Source: Parasphingopyxis algicola | Lineage (GTDB): Bacteria; Pseudomonadota; Alphaproteobacteria; Sphingomonadales; Sphingomonadaceae | Assembly (NCBI RefSeq): GCF_013378075.1 | Contig: NZ_CP051131.1 | Coordinates: 248,001 to 312,000, forward strand | DNA: 64,000 nt | Direction of reading: 5' to 3' | Shown here: positions 1-8,179 of the stretch, one piece after another | Numbering within the stretch: position 1 is the stretch's first letter | How the letters are laid out: every line of letters begins with the position of its first letter | The notes under the pieces: model-generated | The model's input: the letters and a program-made list of their open reading frames with translations, nothing else | Databases searched by the model: none | Told to the model about the DNA's origin: nothing | Translations under genes and position numbers: made by a program

Positions 1-387
1 ATCGCGGACCATCAGCGGCTGGACGAGATTGCCGACGATCGAGCTCTCATTCTGCAGATCGTTGTGGAGGCCCAGCCCCTTGTGCGCGAGATGCTCGCGA
101 ATACGCGCCATCGCGAGGTTGGACCCGTCCTTGCCGCCGAACTCCTTGGGCAGCGCGAAGCGATAATGGCCGGCGGCATCGGCGCGGCGGCGCATCTCGA
201 CGAGCAGCTCCTCCCATTCCTTGCGCGGCAGACCGTTGTTATCCCAGTCGGTCCGCGCATGTTCGCGGCGATGGTCGAAGAAACGGATATTGTCGTCCTG
301 CTGCTCGAGCGGCCTGATCTCGGCCTCGATAAAACTATCGAGTTCGCCGAGATAATCCTCGATCTCCTGGGGAATTTCGAAACTCAT
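1..387 (-). CDS. acyl-CoA dehydrogenase, N-terminal part (runs off the window)
   Basis: The 129 visible residues begin MSFEIPQEIEDYLGELDSF and show the helical N-terminal domain of acyl-CoA dehydrogenases, including a stretch reading RFALPKEFGGKDGSN that is typical of the family. These FAD enzymes catalyse alpha,beta-dehydrogenation of acyl-CoA thioesters. The FAD-binding and C-terminal domains lie outside the window, so substrate and catalytic residue cannot be judged. The ATG overlaps the TGA of the upstream phosphotransferase-like gene by four bases (ATGA), which implies translational coupling. The pair recalls eukaryotic ACAD10/11, where both domains are fused; that functional link is inference. 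Confidence 0.85.
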   Translation of the reverse strand, partial: MSFEIPQEIEDYLGELDSFIEAEIRPLEQQDDNIRFFDHRREHARTDWDNNGLPRKEWEELLVEMRRRADAAGHYRFALPKEFGGKDGSNLAMARIREHLAHKGLGLHNDLQNESSIVGNLVQPLMVRD

Positions 388-1784
388 GGGCGGCTCCACT
401 GTTTGAGGGCGGCGGCGAGGCCGGGATATTTGGGCTGGTCGATGGACAGGCGTTCGAGTGCGGTCAGGCGCAGATGGGCGAGCAAGGCCGGGTCGGTCGG
501 GGAGAGGCTGCCATCGGCGAGACCGTCGCGCAGTCCATCGACCGTCAGACCGAGCCCGTCGAGCCGCTCCTGCTGCCGTGCCGCGAAGATCGGTCCCAAT
601 TCGGTTTCGCGTTGCAGCATACCCATGGCGTTCTTGGCCACGCGCGCCTGGAAAAGGTCGCGGCCCTTGGCGTTCGGGATCACCTCGTCGCTGTCCCAGC
701 CGATCAGCGCTTCGAGCAATTCGGCGCTGTGCGTTTCGCCGTCACGGGCGGGCGGCTCGGGCGGCGGCCATTCGATGGTCCGGCCCTTGCTCTCGCCGAC
801 CACCGGATCGAAGAGCAGCAGCAGATCGACCTCGACCTCGCTCACCCGCCGTCCGATGACCACCCGCTCCAGGCTGCGGTCGCGGCCCGACCGCCATATC
901 TCCGTCATGCCGAGACAGCAGACGCCCCACCAGAGAGTCGAGTAGATCAGCCAGAAATCGAAGCGCGCGCGGTCGACGGGCGCACCGCCGGCTTCGGCAT
1001 AGGCGGCGAGAAACGGTTCGATCTCGGCAAAACCGCCGACCGGCCTGTCATGCCGGGTGAAGCGCCAGCTCGGCGTGCAGATATAGGCGAGATCCTGTGC
1101 CGGATCGCCGATATGGGCGAGCTCCCAGTCGAGGATCGCCGCGATGCCGTTCCCGTCGATCATCAGATTGCCCATGCGGAAATCGCCGTGGAGCAGACGG
1201 GGTTCGCCGGGCGCCGGGAGGTGATCCTCCAGCCAGCGCAGCGCGTAATCGAACACCGGCATCGCCGCGCCGGAATCGCGGTAGCGCTCGCCGAGATCGG
1301 CGAGCACGGCCGCCGTTTCGTCGTACGGGATGTTTGCGGGCAGCATGTCGAGCGGAACGGCGTGGATTTTGGCCAGCTCCATCGCGCATTGTCTCGCCAG
1401 GACCTGTTCGGCCTCGGCAAATTCCGGATTGCCGAGGATTTTGTGCGGCAGGGTTTCGCCTGCGATCCGGGCCATCAGATAGCCTTTGCCCAGTCCGTCA
1501 TCCGGTTCGAGAATACCGAGCATCGGCGGTGCCGCGATATCGCGGTCGCAGGCCAGCGCGATCAGCCGCGCCTCGCTTTCCATCGAAATGCGCGCCAGCT
1601 CTTCGCTGCGTTCGCCGCTGCCCGGCGCGCGGCGCAGGACGAGCTTTCGTGTCCCATAATCGAAGCCCCAGCTTTCCATGTTCGCGCCGCCGGTCAGCCG
1701 TCTGAGATTGGCGATCTCCGCATCTTCGTCGAACAGGCGCGCGCAAAAGGCGGCGAGCTGGGTTTCGAAGGCAGGGTCGGACAT
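384..1784 (-). CDS. phosphotransferase family protein (APH-like, ACAD10/11-type partner)
   Basis: A 466-residue aminoglycoside-phosphotransferase/choline-kinase-fold protein. The Brenner-type catalytic loop LLHGDFRMGNLMI and the metal-binding segment ILDWELAHIGDPAQDLAY are both intact, so an active ATP-dependent kinase is plausible. Homologues next to or fused with acyl-CoA dehydrogenases act on hydroxyacyl-CoA substrates, so a lipid-catabolic role is more likely than antibiotic resistance; that is inference from context. The C-terminal third (about residues 340-466) lies beyond the kinase core and resembles an extra helical segment. It overlaps the next gene by four bases. No clear Shine-Dalgarno precedes the ATG, so the start is moderately certain. 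Confidence 0.85.
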   Translation of the reverse strand: MSDPAFETQLAAFCARLFDEDAEIANLRRLTGGANMESWGFDYGTRKLVLRRAPGSGERSEELARISMESEARLIALACDRDIAAPPMLGILEPDDGLGKGYLMARIAGETLPHKILGNPEFAEAEQVLARQCAMELAKIHAVPLDMLPANIPYDETAAVLADLGERYRDSGAAMPVFDYALRWLEDHLPAPGEPRLLHGDFRMGNLMIDGNGIAAILDWELAHIGDPAQDLAYICTPSWRFTRHDRPVGGFAEIEPFLAAYAEAGGAPVDRARFDFWLIYSTLWWGVCCLGMTEIWRSGRDRSLERVVIGRRVSEVEVDLLLLFDPVVGESKGRTIEWPPPEPPARDGETHSAELLEALIGWDSDEVIPNAKGRDLFQARVAKNAMGMLQRETELGPIFAARQQERLDGLGLTVDGLRDGLADGSLSPTDPALLAHLRLTALERLSIDQPKYPGLAAALKQWSRP

Positions 1785-1875
1785 GGGTTGACGCTAGCGG
1801 CAACCGGACGGGCCTTCAACGCTTGCATCGCGATGCGGCGCTGCCTAGTCGGAACGCAAACAACAGGGGTCTATC

Positions 1876-2811
1876 ATGCGGGCATTCATCTTTCCGGGGC
1901 AGGGCAGCCAGGCCGTCGGCATGGGCGCCGCGCTAGCCGAAGCGAGCGCGGTGGCGCGGGAAACGTTCGAGGAGGTGGACGAGACGCTCGGGCAGAAACT
2001 TTCCAAGCTGATGCGCGAAGGGCCCGAGGACGAGCTGACGCTGACCGAGAATGCCCAGCCCGCGATCATGGCGAACGCGATCGCCACCTTGCGGGTGCTC
2101 GAGAAAGAGGGCGGTGTCACGCTTGCCGACACGGCCGATTTCGTCGCCGGGCACAGCCTGGGCGAATATACGGCGCTCTGCGCGGCCGGCGGGTTCGATC
2201 TCGCCACGACGGCGCGTTTGCTCAAACGACGCGGCCAGGCGATGCAGGCGGCTGTGCCGGTGGGCGAGGGGGCGATGGCGGTGTTTCTGGGCCTCGATTT
2301 CGCGCCTGCGCAGGAAGTGGCCGAGGCTGCCGCCCAGGGCGAGGTTTGTGTGATCGCCAATGACAATGCGCCGGGTCAGATCGTGATTTCCGGCCACAAG
2401 GCGGCGGTCGACAGGGCCTGCGAGATGGCGAAGGAAAAGGGGGCGCGCCGTGCGATGCCGCTCACCGTATCGGCGCCGTTTCACTGCCCGCTGATGAAGC
2501 CCGCGGCCGATGCGATGGAAGAGGCGCTGGCTGGTGTCGAAATCCATCCGCTGTCCGCGATGCTCTATGCGAATGTCACAGCCTCGGCGGTCGGCGAGCA
2601 TGAGGCGATCCGCGGGCTTCTGGTAGAGCAGGTGACGGCGATGGTCCGCTGGCGCGAAAGCATCGCGGCGATGGCGGACGAGGGCGTGAACCAGTTTGTC
2701 GAGTTCGGCGGCAAGGTCGTTGCGCCGATGGTCAAACGCATCGCGCCCGACGCTGACCAGAAGAGCGTTGTCTCGATGGACGATATCGAGGCGCTGGCGA
2801 GACAATCGTGA
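1876..2811 (+). CDS. fabD: malonyl-CoA:ACP transacylase
   Basis: This 311-residue protein transfers malonyl from CoA to acyl carrier protein, supplying the extender unit for cytosolic type II fatty-acid synthesis. The GQGSQ motif is at residues 8-12. The nucleophile Ser94 sits in GHSLGEY and the catalytic His203 in APFHCPLM. Length and start match the family. It heads the cluster fabD, fabG, acpP, fabF, mltG. The last codons overlap a GTG start of a GxxExxY gene that interrupts the usual fabD-fabG junction. No separate promoter was identified with confidence in the 90-bp gap from the divergent upstream gene. Confidence 0.96.
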   Translation: MRAFIFPGQGSQAVGMGAALAEASAVARETFEEVDETLGQKLSKLMREGPEDELTLTENAQPAIMANAIATLRVLEKEGGVTLADTADFVAGHSLGEYTALCAAGGFDLATTARLLKRRGQAMQAAVPVGEGAMAVFLGLDFAPAQEVAEAAAQGEVCVIANDNAPGQIVISGHKAAVDRACEMAKEKGARRAMPLTVSAPFHCPLMKPAADAMEEALAGVEIHPLSAMLYANVTASAVGEHEAIRGLLVEQVTAMVRWRESIAAMADEGVNQFVEFGGKVVAPMVKRIAPDADQKSVVSMDDIEALARQS

Positions 2812-3218
2812 ATCACGCGAAGACGCAAAGACGCGAAGGAGTTGATCGCGAGGCAGTCGCCACGGACATCATAGATGCCGCGCTCGCACTGCATAAAGAT
2901 CTGGGGCCCGGATTGCTGGAAAGCGTGTACGAGATGGTCCTGGCCGCCGAACTGGAACGGCGGGGCCATTCGATCATTCGTCAGCGCCCGGTTGATATAG
3001 AATACAAGGATTTGCGCTTCGATGCCGCGTTCAGGATCGACTTGCTAGTCGATGACTGCGTGTTGATCGAGGTGAAATCGGTAGAGCGTTTAAGCCGTGT
3101 CCATCAAAAGCAGTTGCTGACCTATCTCAAATTGACAAAGCAGCCCCTTGGGCTGCTTATCAACTTTGGCGGAGCAACTCTCAAAGAAGGCCTCCATCGC
3201 GTCGTCAACAATTATTGA
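2808..3218 (+). CDS. GxxExxY family protein
   Basis: A 136-residue protein with the family signature GLLESVYE at about residues 42-49. Residues DLLVDDCVLIEVKSVERL resemble a PD-(D/E)XK-type core (acidic residues followed by E-V-K), so a nuclease-like fold is possible but activity is unknown. Translation starts at GTG overlapping the fabD stop (GTGA). The first residues (NHAKTQRREG) are encoded by the left arm of a perfect 25-bp inverted repeat whose right arm begins two bases after the stop codon. The gene is visibly more A/T-rich than fabD or fabG, which suggests acquisition. It probably relies on readthrough from fabD. Function is not established for the family. Confidence 0.85.
   Translation: MNHAKTQRREGVDREAVATDIIDAALALHKDLGPGLLESVYEMVLAAELERRGHSIIRQRPVDIEYKDLRFDAAFRIDLLVDDCVLIEVKSVERLSRVHQKQLLTYLKLTKQPLGLLINFGGATLKEGLHRVVNNY
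2814..2838 (+). repeat. left arm of 25-bp inverted repeat bounding the GxxExxY gene
   Basis: The 25 bases, built from two related GAAGACGC/AAAGACGC blocks, are the exact reverse complement of 3221-3245. The arm lies inside the N-terminal coding sequence. Confidence 0.93.
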
Positions 3219-3220
3219 TA

Positions 3221-3245
3221 CTTCGCGTCTTTGCGTCTTCGCGTG
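3221..3245 (-). repeat. right arm of 25-bp inverted repeat bounding the GxxExxY gene
   Basis: This is a perfect reverse complement of 2814-2838. It starts two bases after the GxxExxY stop and lies 33 bases before the fabG start, so the repeat brackets exactly one gene. Confidence 0.93.
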
Positions 3246-3277
3246 TATCCATCCACCCAAAATCAAAAGGCAATCCC

Positions 3278-4015
3278 ATGTTCGATCTTTCAGGCAAAAC
3301 CGCGCTGGTGACCGGCGCGTCGGGCGGCATCGGGTCCGCGATCGCCAAGGCGCTGGCGGCGCAGGGCGCGAAAGTCGCGCTGTCCGGCACGCGCGACGAG
3401 GCGCTCAAGGCGGTGGCGGCGGCGATCGGCGGCGATCCGGTGATTTTGCCGTGCAACCTCTCCGATCCGGAAGCGGTCGATGCGCTGATCCCCGCGGCGA
3501 TCGAGGCGCTCGGGCAGCTCGATATCCTCGTCAACAATGCCGGTGTGACGCGCGACAATCTCGCGATGCGGATGAAGGACGAGGAATGGAGCGACGTCAT
3601 TCGCATCAACCTGGAAGCCGCATTCCGGCTGGCGCGCGCCTCGCTGCGCCCGATGATGAAGGCGAAGGGCGGGCGGATCATCTCGATCACGTCGGTCGTG
3701 GGCGCCACCGGCAATCCGGGACAGGCCAATTATGCGGCCTCCAAGGCCGGTCTGGTGGGCATGTCCAAGGCGCTGGCCCAAGAGGTCGCGAGCCGCGGGA
3801 TCACGGTGAATTGCGTCGCTCCGGGCTTTATCCGATCCGCGATGACGGAGGAACTGCCCGATGCGCAGAAAGAGGCGCTGATGACCCGGATTCCGGCCGG
3901 AAAACTGGGCGAGGGCGAGGATATCGCCGCCGCCGTCGCCTATCTCGCATCGGACGAGGCGGCCTATATTACCGGCGAAACCTTGCATGTGAACGGCGGA
4001 ATGGCGATGTTATAG
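3278..4015 (+). CDS. fabG: 3-oxoacyl-ACP reductase
   Basis: A 245-residue short-chain dehydrogenase that reduces 3-oxoacyl-ACP with NADPH in fatty-acid elongation. The Rossmann motif TGASGGIG is at residues 12-19, NNAG at about 86-89, and the catalytic Ser139, Tyr152 and Lys156 are in place. The ATG at 3278 gives the normal N-terminus (MFDLSGKTALVTG); an in-frame ATG at 3215 would add 21 residues translated through the inverted-repeat arm and is unlikely. Its distance from fabD is enlarged by the inserted GxxExxY gene. Confidence 0.96.
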   Translation: MFDLSGKTALVTGASGGIGSAIAKALAAQGAKVALSGTRDEALKAVAAAIGGDPVILPCNLSDPEAVDALIPAAIEALGQLDILVNNAGVTRDNLAMRMKDEEWSDVIRINLEAAFRLARASLRPMMKAKGGRIISITSVVGATGNPGQANYAASKAGLVGMSKALAQEVASRGITVNCVAPGFIRSAMTEELPDAQKEALMTRIPAGKLGEGEDIAAAVAYLASDEAAYITGETLHVNGGMAML

Positions 4016-4096
4016 CTTGCCGTCAGATGAACGGGCTTGCGCCAGAAAGCGCTGCCCTTTAGGAAAACCGGGAAACATAAGAGCAAAGGATATTCC

Positions 4097-4333
4097 ATGA
4101 GCGATACTGCCGATCGGGTGAAAAAGATCGTCACCGAGCATCTCGGCGTCGAGGCCGACAAGGTTACCGAAGATGCGGCCTTTATCGATGATCTGGGCGC
4201 GGACAGCCTCGATATCGTCGAACTGGTCATGGCGTTCGAAGAGGAATTCGGCGTCGAAATTCCCGACGATGCCGCCGAGGATATCGCGACCGTGAAGGAT
4301 GCGATCACCTATATCGAAAAACAGAACGCCTGA
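4097..4333 (+). CDS. acpP: acyl carrier protein
   Basis: A 78-residue acidic acyl carrier protein. The phosphopantetheine attachment site is Ser37 in the motif GADSLD. It carries growing acyl chains between the fab enzymes. The ATG at 4097 is preceded by an AAAGGA Shine-Dalgarno, which decides against a 20-residue-longer in-frame start at 4037. It lies between fabG and fabF as in most proteobacteria. Confidence 0.97.
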   Translation: MSDTADRVKKIVTEHLGVEADKVTEDAAFIDDLGADSLDIVELVMAFEEEFGVEIPDDAAEDIATVKDAITYIEKQNA

Positions 4334-4384
4334 TCGCGATTGCGATAAGGGAGCCCGGTCGAAAGACCGAGCCAGATGGATTAG

Positions 4385-4420
4385 AACGGCTCCCCGGTCC
4401 GATACCCGGGGGGCCGTTTT
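4385..4420 (+). terminator. Rho-independent terminator-like hairpin between acpP and fabF
   Basis: AACGGC pairs with GCCGTT and, inside it, CCCCGG with CCGGGG around a short loop, followed by TTTT. Its position between acpP and fabF suggests partial termination that would yield an excess of acpP transcript; that is inference. Confidence 0.7.
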
Positions 4421-4468
4421 GCTGTTATCGGGTCCGCCTGTCGGGCCTTGAACGAGGGAGGCACTGAA

Positions 4469-5725
4469 ATGCGCCGTGTAGTTGTCACCGGACTGGGATT
4501 GGTCACGCCGCTCGGCGGCGATGTCGAGACCAGCTGGAAGAACCTGACCGCCGCAAAGTCGGGCGCTGGCCAGATCGCCCGGTTCGATCCGTCCGACCAG
4601 AAATGCACGATCGCCTGCGAAGTGAAGCCGGCCGATCATCCCTATGGGTTCGATCCCGGCCTGCGCGTCGACCACAAGGTCCAGCGGCAGGTCGATCCCT
4701 TCATCATCTACGGTATCGATGCCGCCGGCCAGGCGCTCGAAGATGCCGGGCTGACCGAGATGTCCGAAGAAGATCGGATGCGGGCGGGCTGTTCGATCGG
4801 TTCTGGTATTGGCGGCCTGCCGGGTATCGAGAGTGAATCGCTGGTCCTCGCCGAACGTGGCCCGGGCCGTGTCAGCCCGCATTTCGTGCACGGCCGGCTC
4901 ATCAACCTGATCTCGGGGCAGGTCAGCATCAAATACGGCCTGATGGGTCCGAACCATGCGGTCGTGACCGCCTGCTCGACCGGCGCCCACTCGATCGGCG
5001 ATGCGGCGCGGATGATCGCGCTCGACGATGCCGATGTGATGCTGGCCGGCGGATCGGAATGCGCGATCTGCCCGATCGGCATTGCAGGGTTCGCCCAGGC
5101 AAAAGCGCTGTGCACCAACCGCAACGACGATCCCGAGGCGGCCAGCCGTCCTTATGACAAGGATCGCAGCGGCTTCGTCATGGGCGAAGGGGCCGGGGTG
5201 GTCGTGCTCGAGGAATATGAGCGCGCCAAGGCGCGCGGCGCGACCATCTATGCCGAAGTCGTCGGCTATGGCCTGTCGGGCGATGCCTATCACGTTACCG
5301 CACCACATCCGGAAGGCGTGGGCGCCTATCGCTCGATGGAGATGGCGCTGCGCAAGGCCGGGACAAATCCCGACGACATCGACTATATCAATGCGCACGG
5401 CACCTCGACCATGGCCGATCTCATCGAGCTGGATGCAGTGAAGCGATTGTTCGGCGATGCCGCCAATTCGCTGTCGATGAGTTCGACCAAATCGGCGATC
5501 GGACACCTTCTGGGCGGTGCCGGGGCGGTGGAATCCATCTTCTGCATTCTCGCCCTCCGCGACCAGATCGTCCCGCCGACATTGAACCTCGACAGTCCGG
5601 AGGACGGCACGGAGGGCATGGACCTCGTTCCGCACCAGGCGAAGGAGCGCGAAGTGAAGGCCGTGCTCAACAACAGTTTCGGCTTCGGCGGCACCAATGC
5701 CAGCCTCGTGATGCGAGCCGTTTAG
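4469..5725 (+). CDS. fabF: beta-ketoacyl-ACP synthase II
   Basis: A 418-residue thiolase-fold condensing enzyme that elongates acyl-ACP with malonyl-ACP. The nucleophile is Cys169 in TACSTG. The two catalytic histidines lie in NAHGTSTM (near residue 310) and GHLLGG (near residue 346), as in FabF. The ATG at 4469 follows a strong GAGGGAGG Shine-Dalgarno, so the seven-residue-longer start is rejected. A hairpin terminator separates it from acpP, and mltG follows after 12 bases. Confidence 0.96.
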   Translation: MRRVVVTGLGLVTPLGGDVETSWKNLTAAKSGAGQIARFDPSDQKCTIACEVKPADHPYGFDPGLRVDHKVQRQVDPFIIYGIDAAGQALEDAGLTEMSEEDRMRAGCSIGSGIGGLPGIESESLVLAERGPGRVSPHFVHGRLINLISGQVSIKYGLMGPNHAVVTACSTGAHSIGDAARMIALDDADVMLAGGSECAICPIGIAGFAQAKALCTNRNDDPEAASRPYDKDRSGFVMGEGAGVVVLEEYERAKARGATIYAEVVGYGLSGDAYHVTAPHPEGVGAYRSMEMALRKAGTNPDDIDYINAHGTSTMADLIELDAVKRLFGDAANSLSMSSTKSAIGHLLGGAGAVESIFCILALRDQIVPPTLNLDSPEDGTEGMDLVPHQAKEREVKAVLNNSFGFGGTNASLVMRAV

Positions 5726-5737
5726 GGAATAACAGTC

Positions 5738-6709
5738 ATGCGTAAGCTCGGTTGTCTGGGGCTCATTGTTGCGGGGTTGCTGATCGCCGGGCTTGTCGCC
5801 GCGCTGCGCGCGTGGGGCGGCGAGGGGCCGCTGGAAGAACCGGTCGCCGTGGTGATCCAGGAAGGCGAAACGCTGACCGATGCGGCGGGGACGCTGGAGG
5901 AAGCCGGCGTCATCCGGTCGCAAAGCCGGTTCCTTCTCTTCGCGCGGTTCCTCGGCAACAATGCCCCGATCCGGACCGGCGAATATGAAATGCCGGCCCG
6001 GGTCAGCCAATCCGAAGCGTTGCGCATCTTGCAGGAAGAGCCACCGATCCAGCGGTTCGTGACGATCCCCGAAGGCATGCCGGCGGTGCTCGTCCATCAG
6101 CGGTTGATGGCGACCGAGTTCCTGACCGGCGAGATACCGGTTCCCGAAGAAGGATCTGTCCTGGCCGACAGCTATGCCTATGAACGCGGCGAAAGCCGGG
6201 CGGATGTACTGGCGCGCATGCAACTGGCGCTCGACGAGGAACTGGCCGCGCTCTGGGCGGCGCGGAGCGAGGATATCGCCGTCTCCACGCCCGAGGAAGC
6301 GATCATCCTCGCCTCGATCGTCGAGAAGGAAACCGCGGAACCCTCCGAGCGTCCGCTGATCGCCGGGGTCTATTCTAACCGGCTGCGGATCGGGATGCGG
6401 CTCCAGGCCGATCCGACGATCATCTACCCGATCACCCAGGGACGTGCGCTGGGCCGTCGCATCCGGCGCTCGGAGATCGACGCGCGCAACGATTACAACA
6501 CCTATTCCATGGCCGGTCTGCCGCGCGGGCCGATCGCCAATGTCGGGCGAGAGGCCATCGAAGCCGTGCTCAACCCGGCCGAAACCGATGCGCTGTTCTT
6601 CGTTGCCGACGGCAGCGGCGGGCATGTGTTCGCCGAGTCCTATGGCGAGCATCGCGAGAATGTCGAACGCTGGTACGATTTGCGGCGGCAGCGCGGCGAG
6701 ATGGATTAG
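5738..6709 (+). CDS. mltG: endolytic transglycosylase MltG
   Basis: A 323-residue inner-membrane lytic transglycosylase that cleaves nascent glycan strands and sets their length. Residues 5-27 form a single membrane anchor, followed by a LysM-like segment (VVIQEGETLTDAAGTLEEAG) and the YceG domain. The catalytic Glu is in IVEKETA, followed by the conserved GVYSNRL and a C-terminal substrate loop with NDYNTYSMAGLPRGPI. It follows fabF by 12 bases, the usual Sphingomonadales arrangement linking lipid and cell-wall synthesis. Confidence 0.94.
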   Translation: MRKLGCLGLIVAGLLIAGLVAALRAWGGEGPLEEPVAVVIQEGETLTDAAGTLEEAGVIRSQSRFLLFARFLGNNAPIRTGEYEMPARVSQSEALRILQEEPPIQRFVTIPEGMPAVLVHQRLMATEFLTGEIPVPEEGSVLADSYAYERGESRADVLARMQLALDEELAALWAARSEDIAVSTPEEAIILASIVEKETAEPSERPLIAGVYSNRLRIGMRLQADPTIIYPITQGRALGRRIRRSEIDARNDYNTYSMAGLPRGPIANVGREAIEAVLNPAETDALFFVADGSGGHVFAESYGEHRENVERWYDLRRQRGEMD

Positions 6710-6712
6710 CGG

Positions 6713-7153
6713 CTAGCGCAGCCAGCCACGCCGGGTTCCGTTCCGCGCGTACCAGATCTGGAATATGCCGACGAGTACGACGATGATCGGGAAGATCGCG
6801 GCGGACGCGGGCATGATGTCGAGATAGCCGCTCAGGAAAAATGTCCAGACATGCTGGATCAGCACCGCGACCAGCGAAACGACGAACAGCGTGCGCGCCC
6901 AGGATTTGCGGGCGAGAAGGCCGATCGCGCCGCCCAGTCCGCCGAACACCGCAACCGCGAACGCGCCCGTGACCCATCCCGGCGTCGACTGGAAAATGGC
7001 AAGCTCAGCGGCGGACAGGCTCCGGGAGAGTTGCTCGGCGGATGCCGTCGTCAGCATCACATATTGAAACACCCCGATCGCGTTCCAGACCAGTATGACT
7101 GTCGATATCGCCCAGAACGAGCCGGGCGGCTTTCTGCTCAAAACCTTGTTCAC
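6713..7153 (-). CDS. four-helix small membrane protein of unknown function
   Basis: I do not recognise a named family. The protein (about 146 residues) has four hydrophobic segments, near residues 14-34, 60-80, 88-110 and 117-135, with a positively charged C-terminus (RNGTRRGWLR). I chose the GTG at 7153 because it has a GGGGA Shine-Dalgarno six bases upstream; an alternative GTG lies at 7165. It is convergent with mltG, with only three bases between the stops. Probably an inner-membrane protein; partners are not evident from context. Confidence 0.75.
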   Translation of the reverse strand: MNKVLSRKPPGSFWAISTVILVWNAIGVFQYVMLTTASAEQLSRSLSAAELAIFQSTPGWVTGAFAVAVFGGLGGAIGLLARKSWARTLFVVSLVAVLIQHVWTFFLSGYLDIMPASAAIFPIIVVLVGIFQIWYARNGTRRGWLR

Positions 7154-7237
7154 GGCGATCCCCACCGATTTGTCTTATGCGGACGGCCTTAGCCGATTCC
7201 GGCAAAAATGTGAATAAACTGGGGATAACTCTGGTGG

Positions 7238-8179
7238 CTAAAGCCTTAAGCCGGAATATTCCTCGAACCCGGCCATCAGGTTGAGATTCTGCACGGCGGC
7301 GCCCGCCGCGCCCTTTCCGAGATTGTCGAGTATCGCACAGAGCCGGACCTGGCCTGCGTCCGGATTGGCGAAGACCATGATCTCCATCCGGTCGGTTCCC
7401 GCGCAGCGTTCGATCGGGACGAGATCGAGCGCGCCGGTCTCGGCCTCGTCGAGCACGGCTATGAGCGCGCTGTCGGCATAATGGTCCCGCAGGGCCGCGC
7501 GGACATCGCCGGGTCCGGTTCCGCCGCGCATTTGCTCGAGATGCAGTGGAATTTCGACGAGCATGCCGCGATAAAGATTGGCGACCGATGGCGAGAACAG
7601 GGGCGGGCTGTCGAGCCCGCTATGCGCCTGCATCTCGGGAAGATGCTTGTGCCGGAGGGGCAGGGCATAATTGCGGAACGCCGTGCTGGCGGTCCCGCTT
7701 TCGAATTCCTCGATCATCGCGCGCCCGCCGCCCGAATAGCCCGATATGGCATTGACGCTGATCGCGGCGTCGGCCGGCAGGATACCGGCCATCATCAGAG
7801 GATGAGTCATGGCGATGAAAGTTTGCGCATAGCAGCCGGGATTGGCGACATGCTTGCTCGTCGCGATGGCGTTGCGATGGTTCGGTTCCCATTCGGGAAA
7901 GCCATAGGTCCAGTCCGGCGCCGTCCGGTGTGCGGTCGAGGCGTCGATGATTCGCGTGTCGGCGCCATCGAGCATTGCCACCGCTTCCCGCGCCGCTTCG
8001 TCGGGCAGGCAGAGGATGGCGATATCCGCGCTGCGCAGCGCGTCCAGCCGCGCATCGGCATCCTTGCGCCGGTCGTCGTCCAGCACGATCGACGTGATTT
8101 CCGGCCGGTCGGCGAGCCGATCGCGGATTTCCAGCCCAGTCGTCCCGTGGCCGCCATCGATGAATATGGAGGTCGTCAT
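7238..8179 (-). CDS. argC: N-acetyl-gamma-glutamyl-phosphate reductase (short, type 2)
   Basis: A 313-residue NAD(P)H enzyme that reduces N-acetylglutamyl phosphate to the semialdehyde in arginine synthesis. The dinucleotide-binding start IFIDGGHGTTGLEIRDRL and the active-site Cys in NPGCYAQTF are present, and the length fits the short class. The ATG overlaps the stop of the NlpC/P60 gene (ATGA), which sets the start. No other arginine gene is near, so it is expressed with cell-wall functions rather than an arg operon. Confidence 0.93.
   Translation of the reverse strand: MTTSIFIDGGHGTTGLEIRDRLADRPEITSIVLDDDRRKDADARLDALRSADIAILCLPDEAAREAVAMLDGADTRIIDASTAHRTAPDWTYGFPEWEPNHRNAIATSKHVANPGCYAQTFIAMTHPLMMAGILPADAAISVNAISGYSGGGRAMIEEFESGTASTAFRNYALPLRHKHLPEMQAHSGLDSPPLFSPSVANLYRGMLVEIPLHLEQMRGGTGPGDVRAALRDHYADSALIAVLDEAETGALDLVPIERCAGTDRMEIMVFANPDAGQVRLCAILDNLGKGAAGAAVQNLNLMAGFEEYSGLRL

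Noticed and set aside
4010-6652. An 880-codon open frame on the minus strand opposite acpP, fabF and mltG
   Set aside because: It is antisense to three conserved genes and has His/Arg-rich composition typical of high-GC shadow frames, with no recognisable domain.
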